17,236 nt of DNA, taken from positions 1 to 17,236 of the forward strand of contig USMD01000035.1 of NCBI GenBank assembly GCA_900555725.1, in the 5' to 3' direction. The position numbers and the translations under genes are program-made. This DNA comes from an uncultured Garciella sp. (lineage in GTDB: Bacteria > Bacillota > Clostridia > Eubacteriales > Garciellaceae). The first letter of the stretch is position 1, and each line of letters opens with the position of its first letter. The notes beneath the pieces were generated by a model that searched no databases, had not been told where the DNA came from, and was given only the letters and a program-made list of their open reading frames with translations. Positions 7,442 through 13,506 of the stretch are shown piece after piece.

Positions 7442-8197
7442 ATGAAAATGATAAAAGCAACAAATGTATCAAAAAACTTTGGCTCTTTAAAGGTTTTAAA
7501 AAATATCAATTTTATAATTGAAAAAGGGGAAGTTGTCTCTATCATAGGCCCCTCTGGTTCTGGGAAAAGCACTCTACTTCGATGTTTTCACCAATTAGAG
7601 GAGATTCAAGAGGGAACCATTGAGATAGAAGGAAAAATCATTGCTGCAGGTGGGCAAACGAAAGAATATTCTATTACTCCAGAGGAGAAGAGACAAGCGG
7701 TATTAAAAATGGGGATGGTATTTCAAAACTTTAATTTATTTCCCCATAAAACCGTATTAGAAAATATTATAGAAGCCCCTTTGGTTGTACTAAAGCAGAA
7801 CAAAGAAGAGGCCGTTCAAAAGGCAGAACAGCTTCTGGGAAAAGTAGGATTATTATATAAAAAAGATGTCTATCCTTCTCAATTATCTGGGGGTCAAAAA
7901 CAGCGGATTGCCATTGCGAGGGCATTAGCTATGGAACCGAATATTATGTTATTTGACGAGCCTACCTCTGCCTTAGATCCAGAGTTGGTAGGAGAAGTAT
8001 TAAAGGTGATTAAAGAACTAGCTGAGGAAAATAGAACAATGATTATCGTCACCCATGAGATGGCCTTTGCCAGAGAAATATCTGATCGAATCCTATTTAT
8101 GGATAACGGGGAGATCTTAGAAGAAGGGACCCCTGAAGAAATATTCCAAAACGCTCAAAACCCTAGGATACAAACTTTCCTAAGCAAGATTTTATAA
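7442..8197 (+). CDS. Polar amino acid ABC transporter, ATP-binding protein
   Basis: A 251-residue GlnQ/HisP-type ATPase that powers the transporter. It has Walker A GPSGSGKST at residues 36-44, a Q-loop in MVFQNFNLFPHKT, the signature LSGGQKQR, Walker B IMLFDEPTSALDPE and the switch histidine in IVTHE. The insertion between strands (about residues 70-82, GGQTKEYSITPEE) is often seen in cystine-type ATPases. It is the last gene of the four-gene unit, 11 bases after the permease, with a TAGGAG ribosome binding site. The transcript likely ends at the terminator at 8382-8431, which makes a 3' untranslated region of over 180 bases holding a structured element. Confidence 0.95.
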   Translation: MKMIKATNVSKNFGSLKVLKNINFIIEKGEVVSIIGPSGSGKSTLLRCFHQLEEIQEGTIEIEGKIIAAGGQTKEYSITPEEKRQAVLKMGMVFQNFNLFPHKTVLENIIEAPLVVLKQNKEEAVQKAEQLLGKVGLLYKKDVYPSQLSGGQKQRIAIARALAMEPNIMLFDEPTSALDPELVGEVLKVIKELAEENRTMIIVTHEMAFAREISDRILFMDNGEILEEGTPEEIFQNAQNPRIQTFLSKIL

Positions 8198-8210
8198 ACA
8201 GAGTTCTTGG

Positions 8211-8376
8211 CTTCAGATGGAGTTTTTACTCCAACTGAAGTTTAGGAATCGTTATCCAGGGACATAGCTGCTGTTATACACAGTATAAGAACTCTAACTT
8301 GCTAAAGCAAGAAAGCTTTCGTATCTCCCACTTTGATAGAAGTGGGAGTCTTACGGCAGATAGTCATCGGATAAAC
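8211..8376 (+). repeat. Multi-hairpin element 1 (candidate structured RNA or IS relic)
   Basis: The stretch holds a chain of hairpins: CTTCAGaTGGAGT/ACTCCAaCTGAAG (8211-8240), TTATAC/GTATAA (8274-8288), CTTGC/GCAAG (8298-8311) and CTCCCACTT/AAGTGGGAG (8325-8348). TTATCC (8252-8257) and GGATAA (8369-8374) can close the whole as a long-range stem. It shares TTATCCAG, TGGGAG and CGGATAAA in the same order and orientation with two other spots in the window (9644-9728, 12555-12638). Palindromes near each end resemble the layout of non-autonomous IS200/IS605-type elements, but no transposase gene or known RNA family is recognised. No coding frame is seen in 8198-8505. Confidence 0.55.
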
Positions 8377-8381
8377 AGACG

Positions 8382-8431
8382 AGAAAAACTCTTTTCCTTT
8401 ACTTTGGTTTTAGGAAGAGAGTTTTTCTTTT
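8382..8431 (+). terminator. Strong intrinsic terminator before yhaM
   Basis: A 17-bp stem, 8382-8398 with 8412-8428 (one G-T pair), has a 13-base loop and a TTTTTCTTTT tail. It probably ends the ABC transporter transcript and, if separate, the structured element just before it. Confidence 0.9.
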
Positions 8432-8439
8432 AAGCAGTC

Positions 8440-8453
8440 ATAGTATATACTAT
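8440..8453. promoter_or_regulatory. Perfect 14-bp palindrome upstream of yhaM
   Basis: ATAGTAT-ATACTAT is a perfect AT-rich dyad about 50 bases before the yhaM start. It could be an operator or overlap a -10 element (TATACT at 8446-8451). AT-rich palindromes arise easily by chance. Confidence 0.25.
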
Positions 8454-8505
8454 TAGTAAATAAAGTAATGACATAAGGTACATAAAAAGGTGAGGAGGAG
8501 TCTCA

Positions 8506-9492
8506 TTGGAAGAGCAAAATAAAATAGAACAAAAAAGCATTCAAGAATTTCAAGTGGAAGACAGAGTGCAAAATTTTTTTATTATAAAAGAAATGGAAAT
8601 AAGAAAGAATAAAAACAACAAAGATTATGCAAGCCTAATTTTAGGAGATCAAAGCGGAGAAATCAATGCAAAAATATGGGATTTAAATAATATGGATCCA
8701 TCCCTCTATCAAGAAAATACCTTGATCAAAGTAAGGGGCAGAGTCACAAAATGGCAGTCTCAGCTACAATTTAATATAGAAAGAATTCGAAGAGTAAAAG
8801 AAGAAGATGGGGTGTCCATTCGGGACTTTATCCAAAGTGCTCCCTATGATTCCCAATGGATGTATCAAGAAATCATAAAATATCTAGAAAAAATAGAAAA
8901 TCCAGATATCTATATGATTGCAGAATATATATTAGAAAGCAAGAAAGAAAAACTGATGTATTTTCCAGCAGCTAAGTCTAACCATCATGCCATTCGAGGA
9001 GGACTTTTGTATCATACTTTGACCATGCTAAGGGCAGGGGAAAAATTATTGGAGATATATACTTACCTAAATAAGGATTTGCTTTTCGGAGGGGTCATTC
9101 TACACGATATGGCAAAGGTAGAGGAAATGGACGCCAGTGAATTAGGAATTGTAAATGACTATCAAGTAGAAGGGAAATTACTAGGTCACATTATCCAAGG
9201 AATCAAGCAAATCGATCGAGTAGGGAATGAGTTGGGGGCAGATCCTGAAATTATCATGCTTTTAGAGCATATGATTCTATCCCATCACTATGAGCCAGAG
9301 TTTGGAAGCCCTAAAAAACCCTTAATACCAGAGGGGGAATTACTACACTATCTAGATGTTATCGATGCACGGATGTATGATATCAATACTGCCCTTTCTA
9401 CCACAGAGAAGGGTGAGTTTTCTGATAGGGTTTGGACATTGGATAATAGGCGACTCTATAGGGCTAATTTACAATCCAAGAACGGGGAATAG
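8506..9492 (+). CDS. yhaM: 3'-5' exoribonuclease YhaM-family protein (OB-fold plus HD domain)
   Basis: A 328-residue cytoplasmic nuclease. The N-terminal part (about 14-105) is an OB-fold nucleic-acid-binding domain, with YASLILGDQSGEINAKIWD and VRGRVTKWQSQLQFNIERI. The rest is an HD metal-dependent phosphohydrolase domain: HHAIRGGLLYHTLTML, then LHDMAKVEEMD with the HD pair at residues 200-201, then later EHMILSHHYEPEFGSPKKP, the YhaM-specific region. The length is close to B. subtilis YhaM. Translation starts at TTG (8506), fixed by the ribosome binding site GAGGAGGAG at 8492-8500. YhaM trims RNA 3' ends. The gene appears to stand alone between a terminator and the repeat-bearing gap downstream. 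Confidence 0.9.
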   Translation: MEEQNKIEQKSIQEFQVEDRVQNFFIIKEMEIRKNKNNKDYASLILGDQSGEINAKIWDLNNMDPSLYQENTLIKVRGRVTKWQSQLQFNIERIRRVKEEDGVSIRDFIQSAPYDSQWMYQEIIKYLEKIENPDIYMIAEYILESKKEKLMYFPAAKSNHHAIRGGLLYHTLTMLRAGEKLLEIYTYLNKDLLFGGVILHDMAKVEEMDASELGIVNDYQVEGKLLGHIIQGIKQIDRVGNELGADPEIIMLLEHMILSHHYEPEFGSPKKPLIPEGELLHYLDVIDARMYDINTALSTTEKGEFSDRVWTLDNRRLYRANLQSKNGE

Positions 9493-9499
9493 AGTAAAG

Positions 9500-9534
9500 A
9501 GATTTGCTAGAGTTCTAAGGATTAGAGTTTGTAA
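9500..9534 (+). repeat. 35-base dispersed repeat, copy A
   Basis: The 35 bases starting AGATTTGCTA and ending GAGTTTGTAA match 11735-11769 at 32 of 35 positions in the same orientation. The copy begins 8 bases after the yhaM stop codon. Identity of this level over 35 bases is far beyond chance in 17 kb. Function is unknown. Confidence 0.8.
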
Positions 9535-9643
9535 TCATTTAGTATAATAGATTATTTTAAATTTTTTTTTAAAAATCTTCTCCTGGGGTAAATATAGTAA
9601 AAATTATTAAAAAGAGTATTTGAAATAGGAAGTGATTTTTAGG

Positions 9644-9728
9644 TTCAGATAGAATTTGCTTCTTACCCAGGTGCATAGCAGTACTTATCCGCTGGGAGTA
9701 TCAAAAGTGGTAGCGTCCGGATAAATTT
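9644..9728 (+). repeat. Structured element 2, related to element 1, in the leader of the glutamate-cysteine ligase
   Basis: It begins TTCAGAT (9644-9650; also at the start of element 1), then TTACCCAGGTGCATAGC (9663-9679; element 1 has TTATCCAGGGACATAGC), TGGGAG (9693-9698) and CCGGATAAAT (9717-9726). The distance from TGGGAG to CGGATAAA is 25 bases in both copies. CCCAG (9666) can pair with CTGGG (9692), or TTATCCG (9685) with CGGATAA (9718): two alternative stems just ahead of the ribosome binding site at 9734-9740. That layout could let it regulate translation, but I cannot assign a riboswitch class. Confidence 0.55.
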
Positions 9729-9748
9729 GGATTAAAGGAGAGAAAATA

Positions 9749-11053
9749 GTGAATGATACAAAACAAGTCAATGTATTTGTAAATTATTTCAAAAGCCAAG
9801 AAAAAAAACCAGAAGATTTCAAAATCGGTGTAGAATTTGAGCATTTTATTATAGATAAAAAGACTCTAAAGTCCATTAACTACTACGATCAAAGGGGAGT
9901 AAAAGATACCTTAGAAAAATTGGAAGCACAAGGATGGAAAGGAAAATATGAAGGGAAAAACATACTTGGCTTAAGTAATGAAACCCAAGTGATTACATTA
10001 GAACCCGGGAGTCAGTTTGAATTTAGTATAAAGGAACCTAAAAAACAGATTAAAGAGATAGAGAAAGAATATTTTAAATTCTTAAATGAAATCATCCCTA
10101 TTTTAGAAGAAAAAGATCAATATCTTGTGGCTACTGGCTATCATCCCGTAAGTAAAATCAATGATTTTGATATCATTCCGAAGGAAAGATATCATTATAT
10201 GTATCAATACTTTCAATCCAAAGGAAGTCATGCCCATAATATGATGAAGGGTACAGCTGCATTACAAGTAGCATTAGACTTTTCTTCCCAGGAGGATTAC
10301 ATTAAAAAATATCAAGTGGTCAGTAGTTTGAGTCCTGTAGCCTACGCTCTGTTTGATAACTCCTATTATTTTGAGGGAGAAGTATGGGATAAACACAATT
10401 TAAGAACTCTTATATGGGAGAATATGGATAAGGATAGATCAGGAGTGATAAAGGTTGCCTTTGACAGAGATTTTGGATATTCAAAATATGCCCAGTATAT
10501 TTTAAATACTCCTCCTATTTTAATAGATAATGGAACAAAAGTTTACTATACAGGGGATCAATTGGCAAAGGATGTTTTTGATCCAGATGACTATACTCAG
10601 GAAGAACTAGAGCATATACTCACCATGGTCTTTCCCGATGTAAGAACCAAAAAATACATAGAGATTCGAATGATGGATTCCCTCCCCTATCCATTAAATC
10701 TATCAGTGGTAGCTTTTTGGAAGGGACTCTTATATCATCAACAAAATTTAGATACCCTATATCATATTATTCAGGAAGTAAGACTAGAGAATATTGATAG
10801 GGCAAAGAAAGAAATCATTGAAAAGGGATTAGAGGGGACTTTTAAAGGAAAGCCTATTCGTGAAATAGGAAAGGAATTAGTAGACTTAGCTAAAAAAGGT
10901 TTAGATTCTGATGAAATAAAATATATAGACCCCTTAGAAGAAATGATAAAAGAATTTAAAAATCCCTACGAGATCACTAAGGAAAAAGCTCCTATGGGGA
11001 AAAGAGAATCCATAGATTGGTGTATTTTAAATCATTTAGTAAAGAAAAAATAA
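9749..11053 (+). CDS. Glutamate-cysteine ligase, GCS2-type (gamma-glutamylcysteine synthetase)
   Basis: A 434-residue cytoplasmic ATP-dependent ligase of the carboxylate-amine (plant-type, GCS2) family, which joins glutamate and cysteine. Motifs: KIGVEFEHFIID near residue 26-37 with the metal-binding Glu, ETQVITLEPGSQFEFSI with the second glutamate-binding block, HNMMKGTAALQVALDFS, and KKYIEIRMMDSLPYP with a conserved Glu-Arg pair. Start is GTG at 9749, served by AAAGGAG 8 bases upstream. No glutathione synthetase gene lies beside it, so the product may be gamma-glutamylcysteine itself, or the enzyme may use another amine. Structured element 2 lies directly upstream. Confidence 0.85.
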   Translation: MNDTKQVNVFVNYFKSQEKKPEDFKIGVEFEHFIIDKKTLKSINYYDQRGVKDTLEKLEAQGWKGKYEGKNILGLSNETQVITLEPGSQFEFSIKEPKKQIKEIEKEYFKFLNEIIPILEEKDQYLVATGYHPVSKINDFDIIPKERYHYMYQYFQSKGSHAHNMMKGTAALQVALDFSSQEDYIKKYQVVSSLSPVAYALFDNSYYFEGEVWDKHNLRTLIWENMDKDRSGVIKVAFDRDFGYSKYAQYILNTPPILIDNGTKVYYTGDQLAKDVFDPDDYTQEELEHILTMVFPDVRTKKYIEIRMMDSLPYPLNLSVVAFWKGLLYHQQNLDTLYHIIQEVRLENIDRAKKEIIEKGLEGTFKGKPIREIGKELVDLAKKGLDSDEIKYIDPLEEMIKEFKNPYEITKEKAPMGKRESIDWCILNHLVKKK

Positions 11054-11198
11054 AAAACCTTCCTTCTATGTCAAAAAATTTAAAAGAATTTCCACAAACT
11101 ATACTAATTATGTTTAGAATTGGGAACATTATAGATAAACTCAGTTTCATTTCTTCCATTCTATAGTGAAACGAGGCAATCAAAAGGAGGTTTTTAAA

Positions 11199-11540
11199 AT
11201 GAACATTGGAAGATTAATTATAAACATTATTGTTTCTGCTATTGCTATAGCTATAGCAGCCTTTCTTACCCCTGGTTTTTCCATTGAGGGAGGAATAAGT
11301 TCTTTGATTATTGCAGCCATTGTCATTGGCATACTAGATTGGGCCATTCAAAAAGTAGTGAAACTAGATGCTTCTCCCTTTGGAAGGGGATTAGTAGGTT
11401 TTATTTTAGCAGCTGCCATACTATTTATTACAGGGAGAATTGTAGAAGGGTTTAATGTATCCTTTTGGGGAGCCATTCTAGGTGCCTTAGTATTGGGAAT
11501 TGTAGATGCCATTATTCCCGGAGAGGACAAAGCCATGTAG
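11199..11540 (+). CDS. Small four-helix membrane protein, phage holin superfamily IV-like
   Basis: A 113-residue, very hydrophobic protein with four predicted membrane segments: IINIIVSAIAIAIAAFL, SLIIAAIVIGILDWAI, GFILAAAILFITGRIV and ILGALVLGIVDAIIP. The glycine-rich pattern and the C-terminal GIVDAIIPGEDKAM resemble the chromosomal 'phage holin family 4' membrane proteins widespread in Firmicutes; no phage genes are nearby, so a lytic role is not implied. The start at 11199 is chosen over the in-frame ATG at 11166 because a perfect AAGGAGG lies at 11184-11190. The job is unknown. Confidence 0.8.
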   Translation: MNIGRLIINIIVSAIAIAIAAFLTPGFSIEGGISSLIIAAIVIGILDWAIQKVVKLDASPFGRGLVGFILAAAILFITGRIVEGFNVSFWGAILGALVLGIVDAIIPGEDKAM

Positions 11541-11586
11541 AATTTTAAAATGAAGTGTTAAAACAAGATCGAGACTAAATAAAAAA

Positions 11587-11696
11587 AGCCATAGATGTTT
11601 CATGAAGCAGTGACTTAAGTGCCCCTTTTCTATCATTGGTTTTATTTAATAGAAAAAGAGGCATTTTTGGAGCAGTGCAGTGAAGAATCTATGGCT
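11587..11696 (+). other. Nested inverted-repeat structure (candidate noncoding RNA)
   Basis: A perfect 10-bp outer stem, AGCCATAGAT (11587-11596) with ATCTATGGCT (11687-11696), is extended by TTTCA/TGAAG inside. It encloses a roughly symmetrical bubble of about 17 bases per side (GCAGTG occurs on both sides) and an inner hairpin at 11620-11663. The shape, closing stem, open bubble and apical stem, recalls 6S RNA, but at 110 bases it is much shorter than 6S. No protein-coding frame is seen in 11541-11865. Confidence 0.5.
11620..11668 (+). terminator. Inner hairpin with T-run, possible terminator of the holin-like gene
   Basis: TGCCCCTTTTCTAT (11620-11633) pairs with ATAGAAAAAGAGGCA (11649-11663), with one mismatch and one bulge, followed by TTTTT (11664-11668). 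It could end the transcript of the membrane protein gene 80 bases upstream, or be the apical stem of the larger nested structure. Confidence 0.55.
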
Positions 11697-11718
11697 ATAT
11701 TTTATATAATATTATCTA

Positions 11719-11785
11719 TTGTGCTAGTTCATTTAGATTTGCTAATGTTCTAAGGTTTAGAGTTTGTAAGCTCGCTATAGCACAA
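11719..11785 (+). repeat. 35-base dispersed repeat, copy B, framed by 8-bp inverted repeats
   Basis: Bases 11735-11769 repeat 9500-9534 (32 of 35 identical). Here the core is framed by TTGTGCTA (11719-11726) and its exact complement TAGCACAA (11778-11785), giving a 67-base unit that could fold back or represent a tiny inverted-repeat element. Copy A lacks the framing inverted repeat. It lies about 80 bases before dedA. Confidence 0.7.
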
Positions 11786-11865
11786 ACGGGTTAAATTAGG
11801 AATTTTCCTTAAAATCATGTAAAATGAAAGATAAGAATTTCAGTTAAAGGAAAGAATAGAGAAAA

Positions 11866-12495
11866 ATGAATATTTTATCTTTAGTAACCAATTTAATCGA
11901 TCAATATGGATATATTGCCATTATCATAAGTGCTTTTTTAGAAGGGGCATCTGTCCCTTTCCCAGGGTCAGCAGTTTTGGCTCTTGCAGGATTTCTCATT
12001 CGCCAAGGAGAGATCAATCTTTGGGTAGCCATATTTTTAGCGGCAGCTTCCTATAGTATTGCCTCTATCATTCCCTACTCTATTGGCAAGAAATTAAAGG
12101 AAACATTATTTGATTTCCTAGAAGATCATTTTAAAATTTCTAGGAAAAAGGTTGAAAATATAAAGAAAATTTTTAATCAATACGGGGAAATCAGTGTATG
12201 TATTACAAGATCTTTTTTTATAGGAAATTATATTTCCTATTTTGCCGGAATTGCTCAAGTTCCCCTTATAAAATATTTTCCTTTTACTTTTATAGGAATA
12301 TTACCCTGGGCTTTTTCCTATCTAGTGTTAGGATATATTTTTAGAGGAAGTCTTGAAAAAGTTGCCAACTTTTTAGATCAATATAATGTTTTTGGGATTT
12401 GGACTTTGGTAGGGATTGGGATTGCTGTATTATTTATTATTTTAAAGTGGTACAGAAGTAGAAAATCAAAAAATCGAGAATCTGATCGAGAATAA
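11866..12495 (+). CDS. DedA/VTT-family membrane protein
   Basis: A 209-residue integral membrane protein. The DedA/SNARE-associated (VTT) domain shows as GYIAIIISAFLEGASVPFPGSAVLALAGFL (the family E-x-x-x-P-x-P-G-E/S region), the re-entrant segment, CITRSFFIGNYISYFAGIAQVP (family R-x-x-P/F-x-x-R...G) and YFPFTFIGILPWAFSYLVLGY. Members act as lipid transporters, and in bacteria are linked to undecaprenyl-phosphate or phosphatidylethanolamine flipping and to membrane homeostasis. The C-terminus is basic and cytoplasmic (YRSRKSKNRE). The ribosome binding site is mediocre (AAAGGAAAG about 12 bases ahead). Substrate unknown. Confidence 0.88.
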   Translation: MNILSLVTNLIDQYGYIAIIISAFLEGASVPFPGSAVLALAGFLIRQGEINLWVAIFLAAASYSIASIIPYSIGKKLKETLFDFLEDHFKISRKKVENIKKIFNQYGEISVCITRSFFIGNYISYFAGIAQVPLIKYFPFTFIGILPWAFSYLVLGYIFRGSLEKVANFLDQYNVFGIWTLVGIGIAVLFIILKWYRSRKSKNRESDRE

Positions 12496-12554
12496 GGTCA
12501 AAACTTAGTTTGTATTTTTTAAAATGTGGAAGAAATTTCTAAGTATAGTGAAGG

Positions 12555-12638
12555 CTTATCCAGTTTTTCCCGAAAATTACAATCTAAGATTGGGAGATTT
12601 AAGGTTTCATAATAAGAAGTAGCTGATCATCGGATAAA
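12555..12638 (+). repeat. Structured element 3, related to elements 1 and 2
   Basis: TTATCCAG (12556-12563), TGGGAG (12591-12596) and CATCGGATAAA (12628-12638) appear in the same order as in element 1, whose ending CATCGGATAAA (8365-8375) is identical. The gap between the last two motifs is 15 bases longer than in the other two copies. Its 3' end forms the left arm of the large palindrome at 12611-12666. Confidence 0.45.
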
Positions 12639-12666
12639 TTTATCCGATGATCAGCTGCTTCTTATT
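12611..12666. terminator. 56-base near-perfect palindrome between dedA and a minus-strand small gene
   Basis: The 28-base arm beginning AATAAGAAGTAGCTGATC (12611) is matched by 12639-12666 with a single G-T position and no unpaired loop beyond the AAATTT centre. It lies where dedA (plus) and the small minus-strand gene (stop at 12670) converge, so it can serve both as a bidirectional terminator, although neither side has a classic T-run. It may have arisen by inverted duplication of the end of element 3. Confidence 0.6.
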
Positions 12667-12669
12667 GTA

Positions 12670-12783
12670 TTAGGATAGAATCAGATTTATAATTTGCCAC
12701 CAGGTAAATAGAAATAATAAAATAACTAATAATGCCATTCCAATCACAAATGTTGTTAATAAGATATTTTTAAATTTTAACAT
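12670..12783 (-). CDS. 37-residue single-span membrane miniprotein
   Basis: On the minus strand an ATG at 12783 opens a 37-codon frame ending in TAA at 12670-12672. The product begins MLKFKNILL and is one long hydrophobic helix (about residues 7-26: ILLTTFVIGMALLVILLFLF), then TWWQIINLILS, typical of a small inner-membrane peptide with an interfacial tryptophan pair. A strong ribosome binding site AAAGGAG sits 5 bases upstream (12789-12795), which is what persuades me it is translated. It shares the 12784-13014 intergenic region with the divergent potassium-uptake operon, so common control is plausible. It does not look like KdpF. No family is recognised. Confidence 0.62.
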   Translation of the reverse strand: MLKFKNILLTTFVIGMALLVILLFLFTWWQIINLILS

Positions 12784-12926
12784 AACATCTCCTTTTTTTA
12801 ATAGATTTCAAAAAGTTATATAAATATATCTTATCCTTAAATTTTGCCTTTACTCTAGGAGAAACATAGTTTAAAAATAGAAAAATATAGAAAGGATTAA
12901 AAACAGTAAAAGAAGATTAGAATTTA

Positions 12927-12943
12927 CTTATACTTTTTTAACA
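12927..12943 (+). promoter_or_regulatory. Candidate KdpE operator upstream of the potassium-uptake operon
   Basis: CTTATACTTTTTTAACA agrees at 15 of 17 positions with the E. coli kdpFABC operator core as I recall it (TTTATA-CTTTT-TTTACA). It sits about 40 bases upstream of the extended -10 at 12982, a fitting place for an activator, and a kdpDE pair lies at the other end of the same locus. The region is AT-rich, so a chance match is possible. Confidence 0.45.
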
Positions 12944-12981
12944 GGATTTAAAAAATCTTAACAAAAACTTTATATTTTTTG

Positions 12982-12990
12982 TGCTACAAT
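12982..12990 (+). promoter_or_regulatory. Extended -10 promoter of the potassium-uptake operon
   Basis: TG-C-TACAAT (12982-12990) is a consensus extended -10 element. There is no good -35 hexamer at 16-18 bases (TTAACA at 12958 is too far), which is typical of promoters relying on an activator. The first start codon is about 34 bases downstream. No gene is seen in 12784-13014. Confidence 0.5.
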
Positions 12991-13023
12991 TCTGTAAGTT
13001 GATATAGAAGGGATGTGGTGCTT

Positions 13024-13488
13024 ATGAATGTTATCATAATTATTTTCTTAATTATTGTTTTTCCCTTAGGCTATCAATTTATAAATAAATTTTTTGATAT
13101 AATAGATCCTATAGAATCTTATTCTGAAGAAAGAAAGGCAGGATCTATGGAAAATAACTCTAAAAAAGCTTTGATATTAGGTAATGATACCGATGAATTT
13201 GTACGGTTACTAAATAAACAGGCTATTTCCTGTACTGTAATCACTGATTCTAACTTATTGGATCCATCAAACTTCTATGATTATTTGATTGCTGTAAGTC
13301 ATTCTGACCTTGATAATCTTATTACTTGTTCTATTGGATCTAAAAGGATGGGAATCAAAAAAATCATTGCCTTATGTAATTTTTCTTACAATAGGAAGAT
13401 CTATGAGGATAATCACATCCCATATTTATATGGAGAGAATATTGAAGCAAATCGGTTCGTAACCACATTATTATCTGCTTCTCATTAA
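13024..13488 (+). CDS. Membrane-anchored RCK_N/TrkA_N-like protein with degenerate nucleotide-binding loop
   Basis: About 154 residues. An N-terminal membrane span (VIIIIFLIIVFPLGYQFI) is followed by a short linker and a Rossmann-like half resembling the TrkA_N (RCK) domain: KKALILGNDTDEFVRLLNKQ, then YDYLIAVSHSDLDNLITCSIGSKRMGIKKIIAL, comparable to the TrkA pattern DxxIAVTxSDExNLLACxxAKxxGVKKxIA, then NRFVTTLLS. The GxGxxG dinucleotide loop reads LGNDTDEF, so NAD(H)/ATP binding is doubtful. It is the first gene of the channel operon, 18 bases before the channel subunit. GTG codons at 13015 and 13018 are alternative starts; I prefer the ATG at 13024, 11 bases after GAAGGG. A role as an auxiliary or membrane-tethering regulatory subunit is inference. 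Confidence 0.72.
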   Translation: MNVIIIIFLIIVFPLGYQFINKFFDIIDPIESYSEERKAGSMENNSKKALILGNDTDEFVRLLNKQAISCTVITDSNLLDPSNFYDYLIAVSHSDLDNLITCSIGSKRMGIKKIIALCNFSYNRKIYEDNHIPYLYGENIEANRFVTTLLSASH

Positions 13489-13506
13489 ATATAGGAGATG
13501 ACTTGA

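Noticed and set aside
8211..8376. Known riboswitch, group I intron/IStron remnant or TnpB/IscB guide RNA
   Set aside because: No conserved core of a known riboswitch or intron was recognised, and no transposase or nuclease gene is nearby. The guide-RNA idea rests only on terminal hairpins, so I keep it as a hypothesis for the element family and do not annotate it.
9356..9547. Plus-strand 63-codon frame overlapping the end of yhaM
   Set aside because: It overlaps the conserved YhaM C-terminus in another frame and runs into repeat copy A without any family resemblance.
11587..11696. 6S RNA (ssrS)
   Set aside because: The stem-bubble-stem shape fits loosely, but the structure is about 110 bases against the usual 180-200, and I cannot identify the conserved bubble sequence.
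12670..12783. KdpF-type subunit
   Set aside because: It is small and single-span and lies in a potassium locus, but its sequence does not resemble KdpF and no kdpABC genes are next to it.
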